Positions 10,557-21,277 of a DNA stretch of 64,000 nt are shown here, one piece after another. The notes beneath the pieces were generated by a model. That model was not told where the DNA came from. It worked only from the letters and a program-made list of their open reading frames with translations, and made no database searches. Location: the NCBI GenBank assembly GCA_963920705.1, contig OY987229.1, forward strand, positions 24,339,728 through 24,403,727, given 5' to 3'. Source of the DNA: Odiellus spinosus. Its lineage: Eukaryota; Arthropoda; Arachnida; Opiliones; Phalangiidae. The number at the start of each line of letters is the position of its first letter. Within the stretch, counting starts at the first letter, position 1. The translations under genes were made by a program, and so were the position numbers.

Positions 10557-11093
10557 GTAATACCCCTAAAATAATACGAATTTTCGCCCCAACCCAAGAG
10601 AACCAGTTTTTGGCCCTGAGAGAACTTGTTTTTGGCGCCCCCAACTTGTTGAGAAAAAAACTGGATTATTTCCGCTCGCGCGCGGTCTCTGTCGATTTTG
10701 TACGTGGGAGCCTAGGCATCTCGACTCTCTCTTCTGGCGCTTTGTACCTATTTCCTATTGGTTACTCGGAGACAGAGACCAAAAAAATATTCTAGGAAAA
10801 AAAATGACAATTTTGTGACACCACCACTTTAAAAAAAAATAAAAAAAAAGCACTCCTGGTCTAAGCGTTTCGAAAGGAGAGGGAAAGTGCCTAGGCTCCA
10901 ACGTACAAAATGCCAGAGACGAAGCTAGGCTCCTACGTACAAAACGCCAGAGACCGCGCTCGAGAGGCCCTCAGGCGCGAGCGGAAATAATCTAGTTTTT
11001 TCTCAACAAGTTGGGGGAGCCAAAAACAAGTTCTCTCAGGGCCAAAAACCAGTTCTCTCTGGGTAAAAAATCTTATTATTTTAGGGGTATTAC
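10557..11093. mobile_element. MITE-like element with about 120-bp terminal inverted repeats
   Basis: Left arm 10557 to about 10681 and right arm about 10974 to 11093 are inverted copies: GTAATACCCCTAAAATAATA at the ends, then CCAGTTTTTGGCCCTGAGAG, AACTTGTTTTTGGC and CAACTTGTTGAGAAAAAA. ATT flanks both ends as a possible target duplication. No transposase. It sits between ZF7 and ZF8; open frames inside it are not genes. Confidence 0.88.
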
Positions 11094-11464
11094 ATTACGC
11101 AAAACTATTATACTCGGATGTAGAAAATGCTCCAGTTTGGACAATTAAATTTCAAATCCAATTAATGTTTGAATGAGATATTAATCCATTAGACACGCTT
11201 GAGACATAAAGGTGTAAATAATTTCACGTGCCAAGTAAATTATCTCCCAAATGAAATTTTGGAATTTACTATTTAGCTCTAAAAGACGCAATCTGAAGTT
11301 CTACTTCTAGTAAGTAGTTGATTATAGTATTTTTGGGATCTGAACATTGATACATTTGGGTAATAAAACCGTGGGACTTGTCTGTCAGCGTGATTGGGCT
11401 ACGAACTAACATCGTCGCGTAACTATTAAAACTACATTAATTATTGAAATGCAAGTAGCATTTT

Positions 11465-11478
11465 TGGTGTGGAAATCA
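11465..11478 (+). promoter_or_regulatory. Array element of ZF8 (variant)
   Basis: Reads TGGTGTGGAAATCA after GCATTTT; 59 nt before the exon. Confidence 0.75.
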
Positions 11479-11537
11479 ATAAGCCTCACCATTACCGCCG
11501 GGAAAGCATTATCTTTCAATATAACATGATTTTTCAG

Positions 11538-12179
11538 ACAACATTGCGATATCACATGGAAACGCACACGCGAAATGGCCCCGAAAAACGATACGTTTGC
11601 GAAATTTGCGGCGAAAGCTTCACGAAACGAATCTACCTAACGACACACTCGCGCAAACACACTGGCGAGAAACCATTTCGATGCGAAGAATGCGGGAAAT
11701 GTTTCGCTAGCAAATCCACGCTGAATGGTCACCTTAAAATTCATACGGGAGTCAAGGCTTTCTTGTGCGTTCTGTGCGGCAAGGCGTACGCTAATTCCGC
11801 CAGTTTGAAGAATCACGTTCGAACTCACGATGGTCAAAAACCGTTTAATTGCGATCAATGCGATAAAGCTTTCACGGCGCGAAATGGTCTACGCCGACAC
11901 AAGTTGCTGCACACGGGAGAAAAACCGCACGAATGCCAAATATGTCATAAAAGATTTAATCAGAAAAATAACTTACACATTCACGTAAAATCGCATAATA
12001 GAAATAAAGTTACTGGGAAGAGAAACGGTGGTGAACAAAATACTTACGTGCCAATTAAGAAACCGACGCATTCTCAAGTGGTGGATAATGGCGCCTTCGT
12101 TGAAGCAACCAGGATAAACTATTTAAATTTCAATTATCAACCTAATATGACGTCTCAAAACTATTATTCTCAGTTTTAG
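11538..12179 (+). CDS. ZF8: terminal C2H2 zinc-finger exon
   Basis: Phase-0 exon after the consensus acceptor TTTTTCAG, opening T-T-L-R-Y-H-M-E-T-H. It has a half-finger and five fingers, 213 codons. The open frame also runs upstream through the intron, but the acceptor at 11536-11537 fits all other copies. The last finger is FNQKNNLHIH and the tail is NYLNFNYQ...NYYSQF, both diverged from the main type. Confidence 0.88.
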   Translation, partial: TTLRYHMETHTRNGPEKRYVCEICGESFTKRIYLTTHSRKHTGEKPFRCEECGKCFASKSTLNGHLKIHTGVKAFLCVLCGKAYANSASLKNHVRTHDGQKPFNCDQCDKAFTARNGLRRHKLLHTGEKPHECQICHKRFNQKNNLHIHVKSHNRNKVTGKRNGGEQNTYVPIKKPTHSQVVDNGAFVEATRINYLNFNYQPNMTSQNYYSQF

Positions 12180-12814
12180 ATAAGAATTTTTTTCGTTGAG
12201 GTATTGGCTTAATCCCTCTAACCAGAATTAAAGCTCTTACCTTAATTGAGACGTAATTAAGGGGTTGCGTTATAGGCTTAAATTTTTGCTGAGTTTAATT
12301 CTATGTCTCGAGGTAGCGCGTACTGTTTCGTCCAAGTGGGAACTAACCTTAATTCACAAATTTATCACTAGCGCGTAAAATGACTCTTCATTAATTTTAT
12401 CCAAGGTGTCATTTGAGAGACTACCTTTTTTAACAAACACTACTTTTTTGATGATTGTCCACAGGCTCGTTAGTTAATTCTTTAGTCTTTGTAAAGACAC
12501 GTTTCAAGTTTTTAACTATACAAGAATCGAACGCTAGAAACTTGTGAAATTTTACCATGTAAATAAGTTCAACATTGAATAAATTCGCCCAGGGAACGAA
12601 ATCGTCTCTTTACATTCGAATTTCGTTGTTCCATCTTTATATACTATTCCAATCAGCCAGGCATTTGTTAATTTATAATCACCCCAATGTCATAAATTTG
12701 GCCTTTTTTTATTTATTTAAAATTTTGATTTAAAACTTAGTTTTTTCAATCGAAAAATCATTTTAAAACTTTAAATTATTGTAGTAATCGCGTGAGTAGG
12801 TCCCTTAGGCATTC

Positions 12815-12828
12815 CTAGTGTGGAAATC
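12815..12828 (+). promoter_or_regulatory. Array element of ZF9
   Basis: Reads CTAGTGTGGAAATC, then G, after TTAGGCATTC; 51 nt before the exon. Confidence 0.8.
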
Positions 12829-12879
12829 GAACCTGTTATATCGTATAACCTTTAACCCCCGTCCAAATTACTCATTTAG

Positions 12880-13578
12880 CGATGTTTGAAACAACACATG
12901 GAGATTCACGGAAGAAAATGTCGCGAGAAACGTTTCGTTTGCGAAATATGCGGGGAAGGTTTTACGCAACGAACCTATTTGACAGTTCACGTTCGAAAAC
13001 ACACCGGAGAGCGTCCCTTTCAATGCGAAGAATGCGGCAAAGGTTTCACTAGCAAAAGCGTTCTTACTAATCACACCAAAGTACACACTGGGATTAAAGC
13101 TTACTTGTGTCCCATCTGCGGGATGGCTTTCGCCGAGGGCAAAACCATGCACAGACACGTACAAAGTCACACGGGTTACAAACCTCATAAATGCGATCAA
13201 TGCGGTAAATGTTTCGCCGCTCGCGAGAAACTACGCGTTCACGTCCTGACGCATACCGGAGAAAGACCGCACGAATGCGAAATTTGTCACAAAAGGTTTA
13301 CTCAGAAATATAATTTGACCGTGCATTTACGCTCCCATAATAGGGATAAAACTACTACTCCCAGGAAGAAAGCCGCCGCTACTATCGCGGAGACACCAGC
13401 AAGTGGTAACGCGTTAGGTGAACCATCGGGTGTAACTTATTATAACGCGCAGAAGAAAATGCCGCATCCTCAAACCACCGAAAATAGAACATTTGTAGAA
13501 ACAGCTGGGATGGGCTATTTTAATTTCGGTTATCAACCCACCATGGTTCCTCCCCAAAATTACTATACGCAACTATAA
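12880..13578 (+). CDS. ZF9: terminal C2H2 zinc-finger exon
   Basis: Phase-0 exon after CTCATTTAG, opening R-C-L-K-Q-H-M-E-I-H. It has a half-finger and five fingers, 232 codons. The last finger is [10 protein letters not shown]. The C-terminal region shares VTYYNAQKKMPH and the tail FGYQPTMVPPQNYYTQL with ZF6, so these two copies are related by duplication or conversion. Confidence 0.9.
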   Translation, partial: RCLKQHMEIHGRKCREKRFVCEICGEGFTQRTYLTVHVRKHTGERPFQCEECGKGFTSKSVLTNHTKVHTGIKAYLCPICGMAFAEGKTMHRHVQSHTGYKPHKCDQCGKCFAAREKLRVHVLTHTGERPHECEICHKRFTQKYNLTVHLRSHNRDKTTTPRKKAAATIAETPASGNALGEPSGVTYYNAQKKMPHPQTTENRTFVETAGMGYFNFGYQPTMVPPQNYYTQL

Positions 13579-14518
13579 ATTCTTCGAGAGGAATGCTTGA
13601 AGATCCTATATCCTACGCCTTTGAGTACTTTGTAAGGCTTCCCTGTCCAATGCTCAACGATACGTCAACTTTTATGATCTTACCACGAATTGGTCTCTCA
13701 ATGCCCCAAAGAAGACTCGAGTCAAATTAGTTTGTTCCGAGAGACTTCGAGGGTTTAAATCATACGAGCGGACCACTTAGACTGGAAAGATACTATTAAA
13801 GGAGCTCCCACCTTAACTGAAAATTATATAGGTCTTTCAACGAGGTGTTATGCCTAGAAACTACCAAATTCATTATAAATGTGTATTTTATAGTTTCATT
13901 TTAATGAGAAACCATTTTTGACCAAACCCGTGACTAATTTAGACATTAATATCCATTTTAATCATAGTCACGGACATTTTTGTCATTTTCCTATCGTAAA
14001 GTGATTTCGCGGAAATCATAATGATAAAGTTTCTAGGTGTAAAATCTCTCGTTGGAGGAATTAAGAACTTATTTAAAATTCGGTCGTTAAGAAGAGTGAA
14101 GCTAATTCGTAGCTACAGTTTAAGATAAGTAGACCACAAATAAATCCATTATTTATTATCAATTAGTCAATTAGGATTATTTAACTATTTTACGGAAATT
14201 ATTTGGATTTTAGAGAACATAGCCTATGCCGTTTTTCTTTGGGTTGCTCCCAGAGCAGTTTATAATGGATTTTTGGAGCGCGCAGAGAAAAGTCGGAGCA
14301 GCTCAAAGAAAAACTATTTCCAATGGCTACAAAATGACCCACGAATTAAATAAGTTGAGAAATCTCAAATGTAATTATCAGAAGTTAAGATACGTTCTTA
14401 AAACAACGAATTTTAAATAACATTGGATTTTTTCACGAAAATGGCGAGAAATCTAAGATAGTTTGTGAATATGAAAAAACTGTAGCTGAAAAATAACGTT
14501 GGCCAACAATATATATAT

Positions 14519-14682
14519 AATCATAAGTTTATAACTTATCTTTTATAAGTATGACAATTAGCAAATTTTCTTAATGGCAGCGTGACGTCAGAGTTAGCAA
14601 AAATAGAAACCCGCGGCCACAATTGAAACTAAGTAGGCGTGGCTACGGCGGAGGGATAGAAGATAAGTTATAAACTTATGAT
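14519..14682. repeat. Inverted-repeat element, ATAAGTTTATAACTTAT arms
   Basis: Left arm ATCATAAGTTTATAACTT at 14520 and right arm 14661-14682 are inverted copies. The loop carries TGACGTCA-like sites. Upstream of ZF10. Confidence 0.75.
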
Positions 14683-14929
14683 ACAACGTAGATTGTGACG
14701 TCACGAATTGAAATCTCGTTTATAATTCATTTGTGAGCTAAAAACTCGCGCGAAAAAATATTTTAGAATTTGTGAATGTCGCGTTTCTAGTCGTTTCCTT
14801 AATGTGTAATTAATGATCACTAGTAAAATAAGTAATAAAACTGACTTGTTTATAAATTAAAACAAGTAGGAGATATGGTTTTTACATTTGACTAGTATTT
14901 CTGTCTAAGGGGGCTCTCCAATCGCATTT

Positions 14930-14944
14930 TTAGTGTGGAAATCT
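14930..14944 (+). promoter_or_regulatory. Array element of ZF10
   Basis: Reads TTAGTGTGGAAATCT after CGCATTT; 77 nt before the exon, the longest of the close group. Confidence 0.8.
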
Positions 14945-15021
14945 GAAAAAACCTATTTTTTAAGATCTAGGTAACCGAGTTGAATTTCAAACTTTACGGT
15001 ATTATTTTAATTTCCGCGTAG

Positions 15022-15699
15022 CAAAGTCTGAAAGCTCACATGAAAACGCACACCGGAGAAAGCCTAGTAAAGAAATTTGTGTGCGAAATATGCGGAGCCT
15101 CTTACACGAAACTACCCTACTTGAACGTCCATAAACTGAAGCATACGGGAGAGCGTCCTTATCAATGCAACCTTTGTGGCAAGAGTTTCACCAAGAAAGC
15201 GGTTTTACTGGAACACGCTACCGTCCATACGAAAACCAGAGCTTTCCTTTGCACCATTTGCGGAAAATCATTCGCTCAAAACGCCTCCATGTACACGCAC
15301 ATGCGCTCTCACACCGGCTTCAAACCGCATAAATGCGAACACTGCGGTAAGTGTTTCGTGAAACGCGAAAAACTCGATCTGCATATTTTGACTCACACCG
15401 GAGAGAGGCCGCACGAATGCGAAGTTTGTCACAAACGTTTCAGTCAAAAGTACAATTTGACGGTTCATTTGAGAACTCATACCAGAGAAAAAGCTAGAAA
15501 GAGATTTACTAACGAAGAGGTACCCGGTACATCGTTCGTCGATACCGCGGGCGCCAATAAGTCTTGGAAAAAACCGCAAGCTCAGTTGGCCGAAGAACGA
15601 GCGTTTTTGGAATCAGCCGGTGTCATGCCTAATTATTTTAATTTCGGTTATCAAACGTCGATGGTTATGCCCGGAACTAGTTACTATACCCAGTTATAG
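15022..15699 (+). CDS. ZF10: terminal C2H2 zinc-finger exon
   Basis: Phase-0 exon after TTCCGCGTAG, opening Q-S-L-K-A-H-M-K-T-H. It has a half-finger and five fingers, 225 codons. It is the first member of the subfamily with the long first linker [15 protein letters not shown] (ZF10, 16, 17, 18, with a relative in ZF15). The last finger is [10 protein letters not shown] and the tail is [26 protein letters not shown]. Confidence 0.92.
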   Translation, partial: QSLKAHMKTHTGESLVKKFVCEICGASYTKLPYLNVHKLKHTGERPYQCNLCGKSFTKKAVLLEHATVHTKTRAFLCTICGKSFAQNASMYTHMRSHTGFKPHKCEHCGKCFVKREKLDLHILTHTGERPHECEVCHKRFSQKYNLTVHLRTHTREKARKRFTNEEVPGTSFVDTAGANKSWKKPQAQLAEERAFLESAGVMPNYFNFGYQTSMVMPGTSYYTQL

Positions 15700-16193
15700 T
15701 TGTAATACGTTTTAAATAAGTTGTTGTTCAAAGGAGTATTAGAGACACTAACGCGACAAGTAGAAAATATTATATATATTAACCATTTTTATGTTTATTA
15801 CTCATTGACACCTTCGTTTAAATATCCTCATTTCACCAAGGTTCGATATTTAAATCAGACCCATTTGTATTTCATTAATAATCTTAAAAAAATGTGTTGT
15901 AAGATTAAACTTATTTAAACTCGAATTAGGCTTCTAATCGGCACAAATGGACTTCACTCCAATGATTATTTGCGTAAGATGTCTTACCATAATTATCGTT
16001 TTCGCTTAACTATTGTGAAAATCAGTACTCGCTATTAATATCACCTAAAACAAATAAAGCAATCTTAAAAATCAAAGATACGCTAATTATTTTCAGATAC
16101 GAACAAAACGAATATCTACAGAATTTATGCCTACTTCTGTTAAAAATCTTGCAAATATTTCGTCGCGGATTCTTCCGGATTCCTTTGGCATTT

Positions 16194-16207
16194 CTAGTGT
16201 GGAAATA
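16194..16207 (+). promoter_or_regulatory. Array element of ZF11
   Basis: Reads CTAGTGTGGAAATA, then ACT, after GGCATTT; 44 nt before the exon. The TA in place of the final CT is shared only with ZF12. Confidence 0.78.
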
Positions 16208-16251
16208 ACTATTATTTACGGCAATTTAAGATGGATTTTATTATTTCGTAG

Positions 16252-17013
16252 CTTGAGAGGCTTCTGGTATGCGACATATGCGACGGTCGTTTCAAGAGAC
16301 CGCACCATTTGAGCGAACACAAGCGTTTAAAACACGGTATAACTCCCAGTTCCAACTATAAATGCGACAAATGCCATAAAACATTCGTCAAGAATTGGAT
16401 GTTAAGGCAGCACTACGCTCGATCTCACGAACCGAACAAACCCCTCGAATGTCAAGAATGCGGCAAACGTTTCGCTACGAAATGGAATCTGGACACTCAC
16501 TTCATGATTCACTCGGGCGAGCGGCCGTTCGAATGTAAAATTTGTCGCAGAGGTTTTATTAAGAAGTACAGCTTAGAGGTTCACCAGAGAGCGTCACACG
16601 CCAAGGATAACGCGAAAAAAGACCATAATGACAGAGTTAAGCGAGTTTCCTTGATCAGGAAGACGGAACCACCGAAAGAACACCCTTACCAATGCGAGAA
16701 ATGCGGCAAAACATTCGGAATGAAATGCATGCTGATGCGACATTCCCTCACGCACGCCGAAACCAAGTCATTTCTGTGCGCAATTTGCGGTAAAGCCTTC
16801 TCTTCGGCTAGTGGAATGTGGCAACACAAACGGGCTCACGATGGCGTCAAACCCTATAAATGCGAAGAATGCGACAAAAGTTTTGTAAATCGTGGAAGAC
16901 TCAAATTGCACGTTTTGATTCACGAGGGTGTACGTCCTCACGAATGTCGCGTTTGTCACAAAACATTCACGCAACGTTACAATTTGACAGTTCACACGAA
17001 AACGCATCATTAA
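16252..17013 (+). CDS. ZF11: divergent eight-finger C2H2 exon
   Basis: Exon taken from after TTATTTCGTAG, in phase 0, opening L-E-R-L-L-V-C-D-I-C. The first finger is complete inside the exon (FKRPHHLSEH), so it does not need a Cys half from upstream. There are eight C2H2 fingers in two groups of four, joined by a basic spacer (KDNAKKDHNDRVKRVS). The exon has 253 codons and ends just after the last finger (TQRYNLTVHTKTHH), with no YYTQL tail. It pairs with ZF12. Confidence 0.87.
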   Translation, partial: LERLLVCDICDGRFKRPHHLSEHKRLKHGITPSSNYKCDKCHKTFVKNWMLRQHYARSHEPNKPLECQECGKRFATKWNLDTHFMIHSGERPFECKICRRGFIKKYSLEVHQRASHAKDNAKKDHNDRVKRVSLIRKTEPPKEHPYQCEKCGKTFGMKCMLMRHSLTHAETKSFLCAICGKAFSSASGMWQHKRAHDGVKPYKCEECDKSFVNRGRLKLHVLIHEGVRPHECRVCHKTFTQRYNLTVHTKTHH

Positions 17014-17682
17014 TCTTGAAAACAATTGATAATTAGTTCATTCGGGACTAGCGTAAATTTGGTTGTGATGATATTTCTTCCAATAAAAGCAATTTGGTGA
17101 ACCGTTTCACCATTCTTTAAGTACGTCACACTACATTGGTAAAATAACTCTTAAATTAAAAAGTTTGCCACTGTTGCATAATGAAAAATTAAAAATATTA
17201 CTCGAAATACATGACACTACTATAGTTACGAATCAGTTCAAATTCATCTTCAGATGTTGACTAGTAGAAAGAAGTTTTTGATTTACTACGCAACAGAGGT
17301 AAAGCTTTTTAACTTAGTTTTGAAAATGCAAAGGGTTAGTCGGTAAATAATGTTAGAATATAAATTGTTGCTGAACTTCGAAGGTGGGAAATCACTTCAT
17401 ATTTTAAGCTACATTTATATATAGCGTTATTAAACGCTTGATAGGGATCGGGCATTAATTTAGTACGCTAATCGAACAATATTTTGAATTGTGCCTATTG
17501 ATAATTTCGCCATAGTCCATAAATTATTAAAATCTCTATAGTTTTGCGATTCTTTCAAAATTACCAAAATCAAAATTGAATCTTCATTCAGTCAGTCTAG
17601 GTTATCTATCAGTACGCCATATAACTGAGAGTATTCCTAGTTCTAAAAGTATTTTGTCATCCTTGGAGTCCTTTTTTCATTT

Positions 17683-17696
17683 CTAGTGTGGAAATA
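17683..17696 (+). promoter_or_regulatory. Array element of ZF12
   Basis: Reads CTAGTGTGGAAATA, then ACT, after TTCATTT; 45 nt before the exon. Confidence 0.78.
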
Positions 17697-17741
17697 ACTA
17701 TGATTTACAACAATTTAAGATAATGGGTTTTTATTTCTTAG

Positions 17742-18497
17742 CTCGAGAGGCTTCTTGTATGCGACGTATGCGACGGTCGTTTCAAGAAACCGTCGCATTT
17801 AAGCGCGCACAAGCGTTTAAAACACGGTATAATTCCCAACAATCAATGCGATATATGCGGGAAAACATTCGACAAGAATTACACTCTAAAACAACACTAC
17901 GCGCGCATTCACGACCCAATCAAACCCCTCGAATGCGAAGTTTGCGGCAAACGTTTCGCTACGAAATGGAATCTGAACACTCACTTCATGATTCACTCGG
18001 GCGAACGACCGTTCGAATGCGAAATTTGCGGCAGAGGTTTCATTAAGAAATGGAGCTTAGAGATTCACCAGCGAGCGTCTCACGCCAATGATAATACGAA
18101 GGAAGAACTTAACGACCGAGTTAAACGCGTTTCGTTGGTCAAGAAGACTGAATCGGGAAAAGAACACCCTTATCAATGCGAGAAATGCGGCAAAACGTTC
18201 AATTTGAATTGGAAGCTGATTCAACATTCCTTGGTGCACGCCGAAACCAAGCCTTTTCTGTGCGCGATTTGTGGAAAAGGCTTCTCTTCATCGAGCGGGA
18301 TGTGGGAACATAAGCGAGTACACGATGGATTCAAACCGTTTAAATGCGAAGAATGCGATAAAAGCTTTTTAAATCGTGGCAGACTCAGAAGACACATTCT
18401 GACTCACAAGGGTGTACGTAATCACGAATGTCGCGTTTGTCACAAAAGATATACTACGCTTTACAATATGCAAGTTCACGCTAGAACGCAACATTGA
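17742..18497 (+). CDS. ZF12: divergent eight-finger C2H2 exon
   Basis: Paralogue of ZF11. The exon follows TTATTTCTTAG in phase 0 and opens L-E-R-L-L-V-C-D-V-C. I followed one open frame through all eight fingers from 17742 to TGA at 18495-18497, although the first ATG in frame is only at 17988. The spacer between finger groups is again basic. The last finger is weak (Y in place of Phe, Met for the helix Leu, H-x4-H) and the exon ends there, without a YYTQL tail. Confidence 0.85.
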   Translation, partial: LERLLVCDVCDGRFKKPSHLSAHKRLKHGIIPNNQCDICGKTFDKNYTLKQHYARIHDPIKPLECEVCGKRFATKWNLNTHFMIHSGERPFECEICGRGFIKKWSLEIHQRASHANDNTKEELNDRVKRVSLVKKTESGKEHPYQCEKCGKTFNLNWKLIQHSLVHAETKPFLCAICGKGFSSSSGMWEHKRVHDGFKPFKCEECDKSFLNRGRLRRHILTHKGVRNHECRVCHKRYTTLYNMQVHARTQH

Positions 18498-18816
18498 TAG
18501 AAGCGCCAAATTAATTGATCGAAACTGGCGTAAATTTGATTCATAATGTCCTTATTGGTTTATTTTTTATAAAACATCTTTTAAATAAAAGAAATATTTC
18601 GCTACCTGCATGGCAAACGCCTCCATAAATATCACAAATCATTTTACAAAATATTTTGTAGAAATTAGACAAATTCTTTTAGATGGATAGAAAATATTTT
18701 TAAATGGGGCTAAGAATAGTCACGGATTTTAAATGGGGATATTTCAGTATCTCTTTAATATCAAGTGTGGCCCTGGGGCATTTTCTTATTTCCTTGGGTC
18801 TATCCCTTTCGTAATT

Positions 18817-18831
18817 CTAGTGTGGAAATCT
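18817..18831 (+). promoter_or_regulatory. Array element of ZF13, displaced
   Basis: Perfect CTAGTGTGGAAATCT after CGTAATT; 338 nt before the exon because of an inserted repeat. Confidence 0.8.
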
Positions 18832-18857
18832 AAATAAACAAGAAAAAAAAAATTTCA

Positions 18858-19126
18858 TTTAAAGGGATAATGAAATCCGAACTAAGAACAATTTTTATCG
18901 ATTCCTCGTCATAAAATAGGCTCGTTTCTCGTGTTTTATATTTAAATAATTTTAAACAAATGATCGTTTCAATATAATTGATTCCAAAGTTCAAAGAGTC
19001 GCGACCAATCGTTGGATCGCCCTCGCAGATCGGTTTTTTAGTTAACTTATTATTGGTGGCACGGTGTAATTATTTTATTAATGAATCTGGACAATTTTTG
19101 CAACGAGAAATCGATAAAAAAAACCT
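18858..19126. mobile_element. AAAGGGATAATG-type MITE inside the ZF13 spacer
   Basis: Begins TTTAAAGGGATAATGAAATC, has TTTTTATCGATTCCTCGT (about 18892) and its inverse ACGAGAAATCGATAAAAA (about 19103). Same family as 29902-30285; the right end is degraded. Confidence 0.65.
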
Positions 19127-19169
19127 TGTTTAAATAAAAGTTATTCCTAAAACTTTCAAAACTCCTTAG

Positions 19170-19727
19170 AAAAAACGCAAAAAACGCGCGAAAGTTAACA
19201 CTCGTACCGTAAAACGTCACGTTTGCGACGTCTGTGGCTCTTGTTACTCGACGTCGTCCAACTTGAGAGCTCACGCCCTAACTCATTCGACAACTCGACC
19301 ATTTCAATGCGGTGATTGCGAAAAGAGTTTTACCAGGAGATTTCTATTGAACCAACACTCTGCCGTCCATAGCGGCGTTAAACCTTTCGCTTGCACCATT
19401 TGCGGTCAAGGTTTCTCTCGAAAGAGCGCTTTGTGGACCCACGAACGTCGTCACTCCGGTTACAAGCCGTTCAAGTGCCCCGAATGTGACAAAGAGTTCT
19501 CCTTAGGGGCGAAACTTCAGTTGCACTTACTGACTCATACCGGCGAACGGCCGCACGAATGCGACGTCTGTCGCAAAAGATTCAGTCAGAAACACAATTT
19601 AACCGTTCATCTTCGTACCCACGATGTAACTAAAAGCGAGAAAAAAATAATGCCAATGAATCTATCCCACGAAACTAGTGCGGAGTCTTCGGACGCTGAA
19701 TTGGTCTTACCAGATATTTTAACGTAG
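19170..19727 (+). CDS. ZF13: C2H2 exon with degenerate junction half-finger
   Basis: Exon placed after ACTCCTTAG by alignment to ZF14. The junction segment reads K-K-R-K-K-R-A-K-V-N where ZF14 reads Q-K-Y-K-K-H-T-N-L-H, so both zinc-binding His are replaced (CGC and AAC in place of CAC). Five full fingers follow, starting CDVCGSCYSTSSNLRAH and ending FSQKHNLTVH. The end is short and acidic (ESSDAELVLPDILT) without the YYTQL tail; 185 codons. There is no ATG before 19263. Confidence 0.82.
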   Translation, partial: KKRKKRAKVNTRTVKRHVCDVCGSCYSTSSNLRAHALTHSTTRPFQCGDCEKSFTRRFLLNQHSAVHSGVKPFACTICGQGFSRKSALWTHERRHSGYKPFKCPECDKEFSLGAKLQLHLLTHTGERPHECDVCRKRFSQKHNLTVHLRTHDVTKSEKKIMPMNLSHETSAESSDAELVLPDILT

Positions 19728-20863
19728 GAATAAATGACGAATTAAAACAGCAACAAAGAAGCGAACCGGTGTCCATAGTACCTCCAATAAACGTCGAAGA
19801 GTAACTAATGATAATTCTGAGGAAGAGAGTTTCAGACTCATTCTTTGGCAATGCTACCAGGAAGTAGGATAGAGCCGTTACGCAATTTGTAGAAGGGTCC
19901 GGTCGTATCTATAGGTTGTTGAAACGAGAAACGTCTTAAGGGCCTTTCACATTGGTCAATTTTTACCTAAAACTAGTTTGGACAACTCGAGTTGCCTCAG
20001 CTAGTTACCCCTTGCCAACAAAAAATTGGTCAACTTGGCGAAATTAAAAAATAGTCTACAAAATAATCCAGCGATCAGAACGTCATTAATCTAAAGTTAA
20101 AATTGATTTTCCGCTGTCTACTTTGTCTAGTTTGTTCCAACTCTAAACCTCTTAATTATCTTCTTAAATTTTATGAAAAATAAAATCTCGGGTAAACTAT
20201 ATAATGTATAACATTATCTAACTTACGAGGGATACTAATTATAATTTTTAAAGCTAATCCCGCGCTTTTAAACCACCTTGAATGGTCAAATAGAATTTTC
20301 AAGACAAAGCAGCGTTCACAAAAGCCAGTTTTTAAATCATTTTCAATGTTTTAAACGACTTTTCAAGATAACTTGACCCCAAATTTTTACGATTCTACTT
20401 TTTTAAAACTCTTCAATCTTGCGTGAACGCGCCTTTAATCCAAATCTCTACTTTTAAATTATAAATATTTTATAAATGGACTCGCTCTAAACGCTGTAAA
20501 TAGTTTTGAGCAAGATACGCAGGCTTAAAACTTCCCCCGCGTTGCAATCATTAAATGGTTGTGAAGCTTCAAAAAAAAAAACGGTTGTCACCTGACGATA
20601 TCACCCATTAGAAAATCTCACATTGTCGAAGCAAAAGTGGCGTGTTTTAAAGACTTAGAGGTTCTAAATTAGGAAATGTTGGTAGAAAATTAGGGCTAGA
20701 TTTGGGGTAACTCGCTTTACTATTAAAAAAGGTTTATGAGAAATTACGCTTCGCTGAAGAAAAATAAATATAAAACTGAAAATATTTTCAAATGATCCAA
20801 ATTTTAACTGTAAACATTTCGATGACTTTAAGGTCAAGCTGGGTCGCGATCCCTTACGTAATT
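19728..20863. other. Spacer ZF13-ZF14
   Basis: No supported gene. 19728-19900 keeps protein-like codons in places and may be decayed former tail sequence of ZF13. Confidence 0.45.
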
Positions 20864-20878
20864 CTAGTGTGGAAATCT
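20864..20878 (+). promoter_or_regulatory. Array element of ZF14, displaced
   Basis: Perfect CTAGTGTGGAAATCT after ACGTAATT; 438 nt before the exon because of an inserted repeat. Confidence 0.8.
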
Positions 20879-20888
20879 CAAACAAAAT

Positions 20889-21277
20889 TAAAGGGAAAAG
20901 AAGAAATATTGTACTGAAAATTAAACTCCCAGTTAAATTATTTTCAGAGTGTCGGTATTTGTATAAACGAACAACCCAGACATTTAAAATAAATTTAACA
21001 AAAGTTTCATTTTCAGCTTGTATTTTCTCTTTAAAAAGGGAACACGTCAAAACAAAACGAAGAGCTATTTTATCGATTCCTTGTCACAAAATAGGCCAGT
21101 GTTGAATTTTTTAATTATTTTAATTTTAAAGGAATATTTAAATATAAAATAATTTAATAGTAAATCCACGCCAAAATTCAAAGGTCCGCTGCCCCGAAGA
21201 CCAATAGTTTTTAAATTATGAAATTAACCCTAATTCGGACAGCTTTAGTAACGAGGAATCGATAAAAAGGGGCGTGT
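20889..21277. mobile_element. AAAGGGA-type MITE inside the ZF14 spacer
   Basis: Begins TTAAAGGGAAAAG and has TTTTATCGATTCCTTGTC with inverse ACGAGGAATCGATAAAAA. Orthologous to the insertion in ZF13, enlarged. Confidence 0.6.

Larger units (their letters stand above)
12180..14929. other. Spacers around ZF9
   Basis: 12180-12814 and 13579-14929 contain no supported gene apart from the inverted repeat at 14519-14682. The frame at 14226-14420 lacks support. Confidence 0.55.
15700..17682. other. Spacers around ZF11
   Basis: 15700-16193 and 17014-17682 are AT-rich, with no gene or repeat that I can support beyond the array elements. Confidence 0.55.

Noticed and set aside
10610..10795. 61-codon open frame
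   Set aside because: Lies inside the inverted-repeat MITE at 10557-11093.
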